A stretch of DNA of 34,349 nucleotides from Deltaproteobacteria bacterium (GTDB lineage: Bacteria > Desulfobacterota > Desulfobulbia > Desulfobulbales > SURF-16). This document shows positions 25,289 through 33,412 of this stretch, one piece after another. Position 1 is the first letter of the stretch, and each line of letters begins with the position of its first letter. The notes under the pieces are model-generated. The model did no database searches. It was not told the origin of the DNA and saw only the letters and a program-made list of their open reading frames with translations. A program made the translations under genes and the position numbers. Location: NCBI GenBank assembly GCA_016208225.1, contig JACQYM010000167.1, positions 1 through 34,349 on the forward strand, written 5' to 3'.

Positions 25289-26155
25289 ATGACCATTCAA
25301 CAATTTCTTGCGATCGTGTGCTGCCTTTGCTTCCTGTCCGGTTGCGAAAATACCGACGTTATAACCGCCACGGATGCGGGATTTGATGCTGTAAAGGCAT
25401 TAACGCTCTCTGATCAGGATGTGCAGGAGATCGCAATACAATCAGCGCAATATTCAGATGAACAGCATACCCTGGCCCCCCCTGACAGCAAATATGCCCA
25501 ACGCCTGAATGGGTTGGTGGGACAGAAATTTCAGGATGGCAATCTGCAGTTCAATTATGCTGTTTACGTCTCCCCGGAGGTCAATGCCTTTGCCATGGCG
25601 AACGGCACCATCAGAGTATACAGCGGTCTGATGGATATGCTGGATGATGGGGAGCTGCGTTTTGTGATCGGCCATGAAATGGGGCATGTGATCAAAAAAC
25701 ATATCCGTAAGAAAATACAGCTCGCCTATGCCGCCAGTGCTGTCAGGAAAGGGGTCGCTTCGCAGAACAACGCGGCAGGGGATATAGCCCGGTCACTCTT
25801 TGGCGGGCTGGCGGAGACCTTGATGAACGCCCAATTCTCACAGCTCGAGGAAAAAGAGGCTGACGACTATGGATTGGCGTTCCTGCAAAGGGAAAAATTT
25901 GCACCAGAGGATGCGGTGTCCGCCTTAAAGAAGATTGCCAAGCTGGCCCGGGGACATTCTTTTTTGTCGAGTCACCCGGACCCGGACAAAAGGGCTGCAA
26001 GGTTACAGGCCCAACTTGAAGGCAGGTCCCTGTCCATCGAGCAGAACAAACAGGACATCATCGCCAGGTTCAGGGCATTTATTGCGGAACTGTTGTCCTC
26101 CCTCTATAGCCAGCTGCACAGGCTGCTTACCACGGCAAACGGATTCAGCAGATAA
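25289..26155 (+). CDS. M48-family metalloprotease, lipoprotein
   Basis: A 288-residue protein. A lipoprotein signal (LCFLSGC, lipidation at C19) anchors it to a membrane facing the periplasm. The zinc site is H129-E130-x-x-H133 (VIGHEMGHVIKKH), and the third ligand is probably E190 in LEEKEADDYG. The C-terminus has HSFLSSHPDPDKRAARL, typical of the LoiP/YcaL/BepA-like group that degrades or refolds outer membrane proteins. It follows the acyltransferase by 27 bases and precedes the ABC genes by a few bases. Base composition rises from AT-rich at the start to typical later. Its substrate is unknown. Confidence 0.92.
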   Translation: MTIQQFLAIVCCLCFLSGCENTDVITATDAGFDAVKALTLSDQDVQEIAIQSAQYSDEQHTLAPPDSKYAQRLNGLVGQKFQDGNLQFNYAVYVSPEVNAFAMANGTIRVYSGLMDMLDDGELRFVIGHEMGHVIKKHIRKKIQLAYAASAVRKGVASQNNAAGDIARSLFGGLAETLMNAQFSQLEEKEADDYGLAFLQREKFAPEDAVSALKKIAKLARGHSFLSSHPDPDKRAARLQAQLEGRSLSIEQNKQDIIARFRAFIAELLSSLYSQLHRLLTTANGFSR

Positions 26156-26185
26156 GCCATGGCGGGAATAAAAACCGGAAAAGAG

Positions 26186-27094
26186 ATGAGCATTATCGAG
26201 GCCCGACACGTCGTCAAGCGGTTCGGCCAGTTCACCGCCGTGGATGATGTGAGTTTTGCGGTGGAACGGGGCGAATTCTTTGCCCTGCTCGGTCCGAACG
26301 GGGCGGGCAAGACATCGACCATCCGCATGATCTACGGGTTTTCGCCTTTGACCGCCGGCCGGATGGAGATCTTCGGCCTGGACATCGGCAGCGAATGGCG
26401 AAAAATACGCTCGCGGCTGGGGGTTTGTCAGCAGGAGAACACCCTGGATCCCGACCTGACCGTGGCGCAGAATCTTTTCATCTACTCCCGTTATTTCGAA
26501 ATGGACAAGGCCGTCGCCCGCCGGCGCGCCGAGGAGCTGTTGGAGTTCTTTGCCCTGACCGGCAAACGCGGCGCCAAGGTCATGGAGCTCTCCGGCGGGC
26601 TGGCAAAACGGCTGCAGCTGGCCCGGGCGCTCATGGCCGAACCTGAACTGCTCATTCTGGACGAGCCCACCACCGGGCTGGACCCGCAGTCACGGCACCA
26701 GGTGTGGGACCGGCTCTTCGAACTCAAGAAACGCGGCCTGTCCATGGTGCTGACGACCCATTACATGGACGAGGCCGAGAATCTGTGCGACCGGCTGTTG
26801 ATCATGGATCACGGCAGGATCATCGCCGAGGGGAGGCCGCAGGACCTGATCATCGCGCATGCGGCCGAGAGCGTCATCGAGATCGACGGTCCGAGCGCGG
26901 AACTCCGGAATTATGTCAAGCAACACGCAGTGGAGCACGATGACCTGGGAGAGCGGCTCATCATCTACGCCGAGCCGCGCGGGGAACTGGAGAGCCAGGT
27001 CCGCGAGAAGTTCTGCGTGGAGTCCTGCCGTTTCCGCGCCGGCAACCTCGAGGATGTGTTTCTGCGCCTGACCGGCAGGGGGCTGCGCGAATGA
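26186..27094 (+). CDS. ABC transporter ATP-binding subunit (NodI/DrrA-like)
   Basis: A 302-residue ATPase. Walker A GPNGAGKT (36-43), Q-loop in GVCQQENTLDPDLTV, signature LSGGLAKRLQLARAL (135-149), Walker B LLILDEPTTGLDP with D159/E160, and H-loop TTHYMDEAE (H192) are all present. The C-terminal ~70 residues match the regulatory extension of NodI/CcmA-type exporters. Start 26186 is preferred: it has GGAAAAGAG in front and matches family N-termini; ATG 26159 has no ribosome binding site. It overlaps its permease by four bases. The exporter's cargo cannot be told from sequence. Confidence 0.93.
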   Translation: MSIIEARHVVKRFGQFTAVDDVSFAVERGEFFALLGPNGAGKTSTIRMIYGFSPLTAGRMEIFGLDIGSEWRKIRSRLGVCQQENTLDPDLTVAQNLFIYSRYFEMDKAVARRRAEELLEFFALTGKRGAKVMELSGGLAKRLQLARALMAEPELLILDEPTTGLDPQSRHQVWDRLFELKKRGLSMVLTTHYMDEAENLCDRLLIMDHGRIIAEGRPQDLIIAHAAESVIEIDGPSAELRNYVKQHAVEHDDLGERLIIYAEPRGELESQVREKFCVESCRFRAGNLEDVFLRLTGRGLRE

Positions 27095-27882
27095 GCCGCG
27101 TCCATCTCACCGACATCTCCCTGCGCTTCCGTCACATCTGGTTCCGGAACCTGATCACCTACCATCGTATCTGGAAGGTCAATTTCCTGGTGCCGCTGCT
27201 CGAACCGGCGTTTTACATCCTGGCATTCGGGCTGGGCTTCTCCGGCCTGGTCGGCCGGGTGAGCTATGCCGGCATGCAGCTGGAGTATACCAGATTCATG
27301 GCCCCGGCCCTGGTGGCCACGGCCTGCATGTGGAACTCATTCTTCGAGACGACCTACACCTCCTTCGTGCGCATGTATTACCAGAAAACCTTTGACGGCA
27401 TTCTGGCCACGCCGGTGAGCGTCGAGGAGATCATCATCGCCGAGATCGTCTGGGCCGCCTCCAAGGCCATGGCTGCCGTGGCCGTGATGCTCGCCGTGCT
27501 CATTCCCATCGGCTACGCCAATTTCCCCGGCGCGCTGCTGTGCATCCCGCTGGCATTCATGGGAGGACTGGCCTTTGCCTCCATCGGCATGTTCTTTACC
27601 GGCATCGTCCCGACCATCGACATGTTCAACCTGCCGATCTTCCTGTTCATCACGCCCATGTTTCTCTTTTCCGGTACGTTTTTTCCCGTTTCGGGCATTC
27701 CGGATTGGGCCGGGATCTGCTCCCTCGCCTTCCCGCTCTATCACATGGTGGAGCTCACCCGCTTCCTGTGCATCGGCGCCATCGAGTCCCAGCCGGCCTT
27801 CAACCTGGCCTATCTGCTGCTCTTCACCATGATATTCGGGTACCTGGCGCTGGGGGCCATGAAGCGGCGGCTGATCAAATAG
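27091..27882 (+). CDS. ABC-2 type permease (NodJ-like)
   Basis: A 263-residue membrane protein with six predicted helices. It has an ABC-2 pattern: RNLITYHRIWKVNFLVPLLEP before helix 1, then FDGILATPVSVEEIIIAEI (the coupling region) and a FLFITPMFLFSGTFFPV segment characteristic of NodJ/DrrB-type permeases. It pairs with the ATPase through an ATGA overlap. Relatives export lipo-oligosaccharides, polysaccharide or drug molecules. The acyltransferase and lipoprotein protease upstream fit an envelope-modification role, but that is conjecture. Confidence 0.93.
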   Translation: MSRVHLTDISLRFRHIWFRNLITYHRIWKVNFLVPLLEPAFYILAFGLGFSGLVGRVSYAGMQLEYTRFMAPALVATACMWNSFFETTYTSFVRMYYQKTFDGILATPVSVEEIIIAEIVWAASKAMAAVAVMLAVLIPIGYANFPGALLCIPLAFMGGLAFASIGMFFTGIVPTIDMFNLPIFLFITPMFLFSGTFFPVSGIPDWAGICSLAFPLYHMVELTRFLCIGAIESQPAFNLAYLLLFTMIFGYLALGAMKRRLIK

Positions 27883-28250
27883 CAGCAGGCCAGGCAAGTG
27901 CACAGCCATCCCATCGCACCTCCCGGTCATGCGGGAACGTCCGCCCTCACAAACAAAAACCGCTTGAGTTGTACCCTGCTAACTAATATCATCTGAAAAG
28001 TTGACAATCCTATCCTGAATAGAGTAATTAAGCCAACTGTGCGCAGATTTACCTAAGCCATTGCATAGAAATAACATGACCGTATGCATGGCCAAAACGG
28101 CACAGGGAGCCGGAACGAAATAGTATCGAGACACGTTATTTTGGGACAGTTCCTGAGCATTCCTGCTGCCCAGCAAAATCAATTTACGTCGCATTACGCG
28201 GCGGTGCTATTAACCCAGGTGGTTTCCACCGGCAACCTAAGGAGAAATCA
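27883..28250. other. Intergenic region upstream of the DUF485/acetate permease pair
   Basis: There is no gene in 368 bases. A possible promoter is TTGACA (28001-28006) with TAATTA (28025-28030) at 18-base spacing. A small GGTGG-TTT-CCACC hairpin (28218-28230) stands 8 bases before the AAGGAG ribosome binding site. A weak TCCCG/CGGGA stem (27921-27936) lies after the permease gene, with no T run. Confidence 0.4.
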
Positions 28251-28556
28251 ATGGCAAAAGATGTCCGGAGTGTTCTCGAATCAAAAGAGTTCAAGGCCCT
28301 GGTGGCCAAACGGGCCAGGGTCTCGACCGTGCTGATGATCATGCTTTTCCTGCTGTATTACGGTTTTATCCTGCTGATCGGTTTCAATAAACCTTTTCTG
28401 GCGCAGAAGATCGGTGAAAGCACCACGCTGGGCATCCCCATGGCTGTGGCTGTCATCATCCTCGCCTGGGTGCTGACCCTTGTCTATGTCGTCTGGGCCA
28501 ACGCCATCTTTGACCCTGAGGTCGAAAGGCTGCGCGGGCAGCTGTTCGGCAAATAA
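28251..28556 (+). CDS. DUF485 small membrane protein
   Basis: A 101-residue protein with two transmembrane helices (about 25-46 and 64-85) and a charged N-terminus. The LLYYGFILLIGFNKPFL segment and the tail VVWANAIFDPEVERL match DUF485, which almost always precedes an ActP-type acetate/solute symporter. It is probably an accessory subunit of that permease. AAGGAG stands 9 bases before the ATG. A partial repeat element (28614-28738) separates it from the permease gene. Confidence 0.93.
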   Translation: MAKDVRSVLESKEFKALVAKRARVSTVLMIMLFLLYYGFILLIGFNKPFLAQKIGESTTLGIPMAVAVIILAWVLTLVYVVWANAIFDPEVERLRGQLFGK

Positions 28557-28613
28557 CCCCGTCTTGATATCTTGATTATCAAAACAACCTGATAAATATG
28601 CAAAACACAAGGT

Positions 28614-28738
28614 GGCTAAGCTAAAAACGTCAGATGCAAGGCGCTAAATTTCAAGGGATGGGCCTCGTTGGGCACCCCCGCAATGACAAGATAATTTAAC
28701 GCGCCCCAGTAGCTGGCGATTTTTTTTGCAACGCCATC
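28614..28738. mobile_element. Partial copy of the MITE-like element between DUF485 and actP
   Basis: It shares GGCTAAGC...AAGGCGC with the inner part of 17325-17483 and ends in TTTTTTTGCAACGCCATC, the same right terminus. The left terminus is missing. It also contains an inverted pair, GGCGCTAAATT against AATTTAACGCGCC. It ends 20 bases before the permease start. Confidence 0.65.
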
Positions 28739-28758
28739 AATAATCGAGGAGTGATCAT

Positions 28759-30189
28759 ATGCCACCAGTGACTGAACTAGCGGCCGGCACCATCCAGACA
28801 ACCCTGGGCAAGCCGACCGTGCCATCCATTTCATTTTTTCTGATCATCGTTGTCATCACCCTGCTCATTACCTATTGGGCCTCCAAACGCACCAAATCAG
28901 CCAAGGAATTTTACGCCGCCGGCCGCAGCATCAGCGCCTTCCAGAACGGCCTGGCCCTGGCCGGCGACTATATGAGCGCCGCATCCTTTCTGGGCATCGC
29001 CGGCATGGTTGCCCTCAAGGGGTATGACGGCATGATCTACGCCGTGGGCTGGCTCGTGGGCTGGCCGGCGTTGATGTTTCTCATCGCCGAACCGCTCCGC
29101 AACCTGGGCAAGTTCACCTTTGCCGATGTTGTCGCCTTCCGTCTCAAGCAGACACCGGTCCGCATCGCTTCGGCCATCGGCGGCATCCTGACGGTGCTCT
29201 TCTACACCATCGCCCAGATGGTCGGCTCCGGCAGTCTCATCAAACTCATGTTCGGCCTGCCCTATGAGTTGGCGGAAATCCTGGTGGGTGCCATTATGCT
29301 GGCCTATGTTCTTTTCGGCGGCATGCTTGCCACCACCTGGGTACAGATTATCAAGGCCGTACTGCTGCTCTGCGGCGTGACGGTGCTGATGCTGATCACC
29401 CTGGCCAAGTTCAATTTCAATCGCGGTGAACTCAACACCGAAGTCGCCAACCAGTATACCCAGGCGGCCCTTGAGCCCGGCGGTCTCATCAGCAACCCCA
29501 TTGACGCCGTTTCCCTGGGGCTTGCGCTCATGCTGGGCCTGCTTGGGCTGCCCCACATTCTGCAGCGCTTCTTCACCGTGCCCAATGCCAAGGCGGCCCG
29601 CGTTTCCGTGCTCTATGCCTCCGGCTTCATCGGTTATTTCTACATCATCATCCCCATTGTCGGATTCGGCGCCGCGGCCCTGATCGGCCGTGACATCATC
29701 ACCCAGATCGACAAGGGCGGCAACATGGCTGCCCCGCTGCTGGCCGAGTTTGTCGGCGGCACCCCGTTCCTCGGTTTCATCGCCGCCGTGGCCTTTGCCA
29801 CCATCCTGGCGGTGGTGGCCGGCCTGACCCTGGCCGCGGCCTCCTCTTTTTCCCATGACATCTATGTGCATGTCATCAGACGCGGCAAGGCCACGGAAAG
29901 GGAGGAGGTGAAGGCCAGCCGCATCGCCACCCTGTTATTCGGTGTCATTGCAGTACTCCTGGGCATCCTGTTCAAGGGTCAGAACGTGGCGTTCATGGTG
30001 GGTCTTGCCTTTGCCATTGCCTGCAGCGCCAACTTCCCGGCCCTGGTCCTGTCCATCTTCTGGAAACGGTTCACCACAGCCGGCGCGGTCTGGGCCATCC
30101 TGACCGGCGCCTTTCTGGCCGTTGGCCTGATCATCATCAGTCCCACCGTCTGGGAGGATGTACTGGACCTGGGAGTCGGCGCCGAATAA
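28759..30189 (+). CDS. actP: Cation/acetate symporter (SSS family), apparently C-terminally short
   Basis: A 476-residue sodium:solute symporter with about 12-13 helices, close to ActP. Motifs are AGRSISAFQNGLALAGDYMS, ASFLGIAGMVALKGYDGM and ASSFSHDIY. It probably imports acetate or a related short acid with cations. E. coli ActP is ~549 residues. Homologues continue past the SPTVWEDVL motif with another helix and a cytoplasmic tail, whereas here the frame stops seven residues later (VGAE). No remnant of the missing end is visible downstream; a 46-bp palindrome follows instead. GAGGAGTG precedes the ATG. Confidence 0.9.
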   Translation: MPPVTELAAGTIQTTLGKPTVPSISFFLIIVVITLLITYWASKRTKSAKEFYAAGRSISAFQNGLALAGDYMSAASFLGIAGMVALKGYDGMIYAVGWLVGWPALMFLIAEPLRNLGKFTFADVVAFRLKQTPVRIASAIGGILTVLFYTIAQMVGSGSLIKLMFGLPYELAEILVGAIMLAYVLFGGMLATTWVQIIKAVLLLCGVTVLMLITLAKFNFNRGELNTEVANQYTQAALEPGGLISNPIDAVSLGLALMLGLLGLPHILQRFFTVPNAKAARVSVLYASGFIGYFYIIIPIVGFGAAALIGRDIITQIDKGGNMAAPLLAEFVGGTPFLGFIAAVAFATILAVVAGLTLAAASSFSHDIYVHVIRRGKATEREEVKASRIATLLFGVIAVLLGILFKGQNVAFMVGLAFAIACSANFPALVLSIFWKRFTTAGAVWAILTGAFLAVGLIIISPTVWEDVLDLGVGAE

Positions 30190-30210
30190 CCTTTTGCCGC
30201 CCCTCTTCCA

Positions 30211-30256
30211 CCATGGCGCAAACAGGACCGGGATCCCGGCCCTGTTTGCGCCATGG
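30211..30256. terminator. 46-bp near-perfect palindrome between convergent genes
   Basis: Outer arms of 16 bases, CCATGGCGCAAACAGG (30211-30226) and CCTGTTTGCGCCATGG (30241-30256), enclose the inner palindrome CCGGGATCCCGG; the only mismatch is A30227 with C30240. It could serve as a bidirectional transcription stop for actP and the glycosyltransferase gene, although no T run follows. Confidence 0.65.
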
Positions 30257-30311
30257 CTCCACCTGCAATCCATCAGCCGTCCTCATCTACACCCTCGGAG
30301 CCCTTCTCCTT

Positions 30312-31472
30312 TCACGGGCAACGCCGCCTGTTTTTTTTCAGCTCCGCCAGCGGATAAAAGGTGCCGCGCCAGACAATGCCGCCCTGATAAATCGTGGTCA
30401 GCACCGCCTGCCATGTCATGTACAGCCGGATATACGGCGTCAGCAAAAACCAGATGACAGGCCGGCGGGCCATGCCGCTGTAATGCGCCGCCATGACAAA
30501 AAGCGCCGCCTGCAGGGCAATGATGGCCAGATTGACCAGCCGGGTCGCCCCTGCTGTGAAAATGAGCGCCCAGACGGGCCAGATGCTGACGCCAAGCTGC
30601 AGCCCGGTGAGCAGACAGAGCCTGGAAAAACTGTATTCCAGGGCCGCGTACGTGTTCTTGCCGAGGCCTCTGATCATCTGCCGGAGGGAACCATACCATT
30701 TGACGGCGATGAAATGATACCCGTAGAGACATTCCTGCCTGAACCCCTTGCATTTCAGGAGCTTGCCCAGCATGATGTCATCCACCGGGCACAGCCTGAT
30801 GGCCCCATGGCCGCCGGCCTCGCGGTACGCCGCCGCCCGCACCAGATTGAAGGCGCCGATGCCGATGAATTTATCTGATGCCGGGTCAGCGGCCTTCCAT
30901 GGCTGCAGATAGCTGATGAGGCTGACGCCGAATTCAAGCACCACCATCTGCAGCAGGCCCGCCGGCAGCACGGCCTTGAAAAAAAGGGTGAGATGATCCA
31001 GACTGGCGGCGCGCATCCGCGTCATGGCCCTTTTTAAGGTTGAGCGCTCCATGACCACATCGGCATCGGTGAAAAGCAGATCCTCTCCGCCCGCCCTCCC
31101 CGCCCCCAGGTGCAGGGCATGGTTCTTGCCGAGCCAGCCGGCGGGCAGTTCGCTGACCTGCAGCACGGTAAGCCGGGGATGGCCGGCGCCGATCTCGGCC
31201 AGGATGGCGGCGGTGGCATCGGTTGACCGGTCGTTGATCACGATGATTTCCAGGGGTTGGTAATCAAGAGCCAGCACCGACAGCAGGGCCGGCCGGATAT
31301 TTTCCTCTTCGTTCAGGGCAGGGATGATAATGGAAACGGCCGGCAGGGGCTCCGCAGGTGAAGGCGCGATGTCGTCCAGCCATCTGATGCGGCGCGCCCC
31401 AAGGACGCCCTGCAGCCCGAAGACCATGAGGGCGGTCAAGGTGACTGCAGCCAGCAGGAAAAAAAAGTCCAT
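30312..31472 (-). CDS. Family 2 glycosyltransferase, membrane-bound (HpnB/CrtQ-like)
   Basis: A 386-residue protein with an N-terminal helix (3-24), a GT-A catalytic domain and three or four C-terminal helices. SIIIPALNEEENI (48-60) starts the domain. The nucleotide-sugar motif is TDADV (D136, D138). ELPAGWLGKNHALHLGA is a signature of the HpnB/CrtQ group. The acidic acceptor motif is CPVDDIM (D231, D232). Relatives act on hopanoids or carotenoids, but no such genes are nearby, so the acceptor is unknown. It is convergent with actP and divergent from the small gene at 31591. Confidence 0.88.
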   Translation of the reverse strand: MDFFFLLAAVTLTALMVFGLQGVLGARRIRWLDDIAPSPAEPLPAVSIIIPALNEEENIRPALLSVLALDYQPLEIIVINDRSTDATAAILAEIGAGHPRLTVLQVSELPAGWLGKNHALHLGAGRAGGEDLLFTDADVVMERSTLKRAMTRMRAASLDHLTLFFKAVLPAGLLQMVVLEFGVSLISYLQPWKAADPASDKFIGIGAFNLVRAAAYREAGGHGAIRLCPVDDIMLGKLLKCKGFRQECLYGYHFIAVKWYGSLRQMIRGLGKNTYAALEYSFSRLCLLTGLQLGVSIWPVWALIFTAGATRLVNLAIIALQAALFVMAAHYSGMARRPVIWFLLTPYIRLYMTWQAVLTTIYQGGIVWRGTFYPLAELKKNRRRCP

Positions 31473-31590
31473 AGGTGTCAGAAAAACAATTCGGTAGCGG
31501 AGATCAAAATATTTCGACTTTTACCGTTTTTTCCGGCATAGTTAGGTTCATCAATCCTTCAGGTTACAAACGTACCGGAAACTGCGCCGC

Positions 31591-31812
31591 ATGGAAAAAA
31601 TGCTCGCCCACATACCATGGGGGGTGCTGGTCATCGCCTGTCTGACCCTTGGCCTTGCTCCCTTTCATCCGCCCCATGTCTGGGAAAAATTGCAGATGCT
31701 GCTCAAAGGCCAGCTGGTCCGTCCCATCGACTGGTTCGACTTTTTCATGCACGGCGCTCCTTGGCTGCTGCTCGCGGCCAAGGCGATATTTACCCTGAAA
31801 GGGCCGTCGTAA
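31591..31812 (+). CDS. Small two-helix membrane protein of unknown function
   Basis: A 73-residue protein with a hydrophobic helix at 9-24 (WGVLVIACLTLGLAPF), the conserved-looking middle LKGQLVRPIDWFDFFMHG and a second helix at about 54-67. I recall similar ~70-residue proteins in delta-proteobacteria, with APF and RPID.FD motifs, often labelled RND transporter; that name is not supported by any RND feature here. The gene lies upstream of a nitroreductase, 89 bases apart. Its ribosome binding site is weak (CCGGAAAC). Confidence 0.65.
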   Translation: MEKMLAHIPWGVLVIACLTLGLAPFHPPHVWEKLQMLLKGQLVRPIDWFDFFMHGAPWLLLAAKAIFTLKGPS

Positions 31813-31901
31813 CAGATCATCGCCTGTTCCCGAGAAATCGGGGCACCAGCCAAACGTCAGCACATTCGTATCCAGTACGGCACACAGAGGAGAGAAGAGG
31901 C

Positions 31902-32420
31902 ATGAACCCGCGATTACACTTTATTTTTTCCAGGCGCAGCATCCGCAGATATGCGGACAAAAACGTCCCGGAGGAAATGATTCACGATCTGCTGGAGGCC
32001 GCCATGGCCGCCCCTTCGGCGGTGGCCAGGGACCCCTGGCACTTCCTGGTGCTCACCAGCCGAGAAAATCTGGACAAACTGGCGGACATTCTCCCCCACG
32101 GCAAGATGCTGCGCCAGGCCACCGCCGCCTTTGTCGTCTGCGGCGACATCAACCGGGCCCACGACAAGAAGGAATCCTACATGCTGCAGGATCTGAGCGC
32201 CGCGGTGCAGAACATCCTGCTCGCCGCCAACGCCTCGGGTCTCGGCTCATGCTGGCTCGGCGTCCATCCCCGCGAAGAACGGATGGCGGGAATCATCCGG
32301 ATGTTCAGTCTGCCGGCAGGCATCATTCCCATGTGCGCCATTGCCCTGGGCTGGCCGGCCGAGCAGCCGGAGGCCCGCACCCGCTACCGGGACGAATGTG
32401 TGCACCGGGAAAGATGGTAG
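31902..32420 (+). CDS. Nitroreductase-family flavoprotein
   Basis: A 172-residue protein with the FMN/NADH oxidoreductase fold. The phosphate-binding N-terminus is FSRRSIRRYADKNV, then AMAAPSAVARDPWHF, a dimer-helix segment DLSAAVQNILLAANASGLGS and GCWLG-like CWLGVHPREE. GAGGAGAGAAGAGG stands just before ATG 31902; upstream extension in this frame is not homologous. The family reduces nitro compounds, quinones or flavins, and the native substrate cannot be told. A degenerate copy of the GTAACRGCTCC repeat follows the stop, so the gap to the convergent FKBP gene is only 17 bases. Confidence 0.93.
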   Translation: MNPRLHFIFSRRSIRRYADKNVPEEMIHDLLEAAMAAPSAVARDPWHFLVLTSRENLDKLADILPHGKMLRQATAAFVVCGDINRAHDKKESYMLQDLSAAVQNILLAANASGLGSCWLGVHPREERMAGIIRMFSLPAGIIPMCAIALGWPAEQPEARTRYRDECVHRERW

Positions 32421-32422
32421 CC

Positions 32423-32438
32423 ATTCCGTAACAGCTCC
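32423..32438. repeat. Degenerate TTTCGTAACGGCTCC repeat
   Basis: ATTCCGTAACAGCTCC differs from the consensus at two or three places. It fills the space between the nitroreductase stop (32418-32420) and the FKBP stop (32438-32440), overlapping the latter by one base. Confidence 0.5.
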
Positions 32439-32866
32439 TAAGCAATCTCAACCAGCTCGATGTCAAAGGTCAGATCTTCTCCTGCCAGCGGGGGATTGGC
32501 ATCAAGAATGATGCTTTCCTCCGTGATCTCGGCCACCGAAACCATGACAGGTTCCCCATTGGGACCGCTCAGCTGCAGCTTTTGCCCAACCTCGGGGTTG
32601 AGGTCGGCCGGCACCTGATTCCGGGGAAAAGGCATCAACAGTTCCTCGTTGCGCGGACCATATGCCTTATGGGCCGGGATCAACACCTGTTTGGCATCTC
32701 CCTGGCTCATGCCGATCACCGCCTCCTCAAATCCGGGAATTACCTGGCCGCTGCCGATGGTGAATCCCAGCGGATCGCGTCCGGCGGATGAGTCAAACAC
32801 CGTCCCGTCCTGCAGTTTGCCGGTATAATGAATTTTAACGCTGTCGCCGTTTTTTGCTGCTGCCAT
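32438..32866 (-). CDS. FKBP-type peptidyl-prolyl isomerase (SlyD-like)
   Basis: A 142-residue protein. The FKBP core shows VKIHYTGKLQDGTVFDSS, GFTIGSGQVIPGFEEAVIGM and a closing LTFDIELVEI strand. An inserted flap domain (about 70-125, with MPFPRNQVPADLNPEVGQKL) is that of SlyD, which adds chaperone activity to proline isomerisation. The His/Cys-rich nickel-binding tail of E. coli SlyD is absent. AAAGGAG precedes the ATG at good spacing. It is probably a monocistronic cytoplasmic folding helper. Confidence 0.95.
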   Translation of the reverse strand: MAAAKNGDSVKIHYTGKLQDGTVFDSSAGRDPLGFTIGSGQVIPGFEEAVIGMSQGDAKQVLIPAHKAYGPRNEELLMPFPRNQVPADLNPEVGQKLQLSGPNGEPVMVSVAEITEESIILDANPPLAGEDLTFDIELVEIA

Positions 32867-33412
32867 ATTGTTCTCCTTTCAGCAAATTTCATTTTGCATC
32901 AATTTTTCTGGGTGAATATTTCCGGAAATTCGACGGTTTTCCTGAAAGTTGACCGGAAATTCGGATAATCGGCCGATCGCCTACAGAAAATTAATGGTTG
33001 CCCGGTTATGGGATTGACCAGTTACCTCTTCGTAACGTTGCACTTTCATATCCTGCTGTTCCAGATCTTCTGTGATTGCCGTATACCAAACGGCGGCTGA
33101 CTATACCATACAAAAAGCAGAAAAGATACCCTGCGGCTTTTCCTCCTGCGGCACGAATCCTGCTATCTATCAAAACAGAAACAACTTGGGCTCATTTTGA
33201 TTCCATTGCGGCAATTTGCCACATTTGCCGATACGGCGATATATGTTACAAATAATTATTAGGATAAAAAGCAGCATTCTGCTTGTAATCCCTCTCTCAA
33301 GCCGTTGTAAAAATCTCAGCGCAATACGGGAAACGGCATAAGGGGCCATAACATCCCAAGATTACTAATGATTATTAGGAAATGACCCCCCCAAACTACC
33401 GGTGGAGCTCTT
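32867..33412. other. 546-base intergenic region upstream of the sigma-54 regulator
   Basis: No gene is supported. It is AT-richer than its surroundings. It contains a TTCGTAACGTTG fragment (33030-33041), a CCGTTGTAAAAATC remnant of the long repeat (33303), and two 19-base direct repeats. I looked for a sigma-54 site (GG-N10-GC) upstream of 33413 and found none that is convincing. Confidence 0.45.
33246..33380 (+). promoter_or_regulatory. Pair of 19-base direct repeats, possible operators
   Basis: TTACAAATAATTATTAGGA (33246-33264) and TTACTAATGATTATTAGGA (33362-33380) agree at 17 of 19 positions and are 116 bases apart. The second is 32 bases before the regulator start. They may be protein-binding sites, for instance for autoregulation. 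Confidence 0.4.

Noticed and set aside
28897-29871. Long Gly/Asp/His-rich minus-strand frame opposite actP
   Set aside because: Antisense artefact; the plus-strand protein is a clear symporter.
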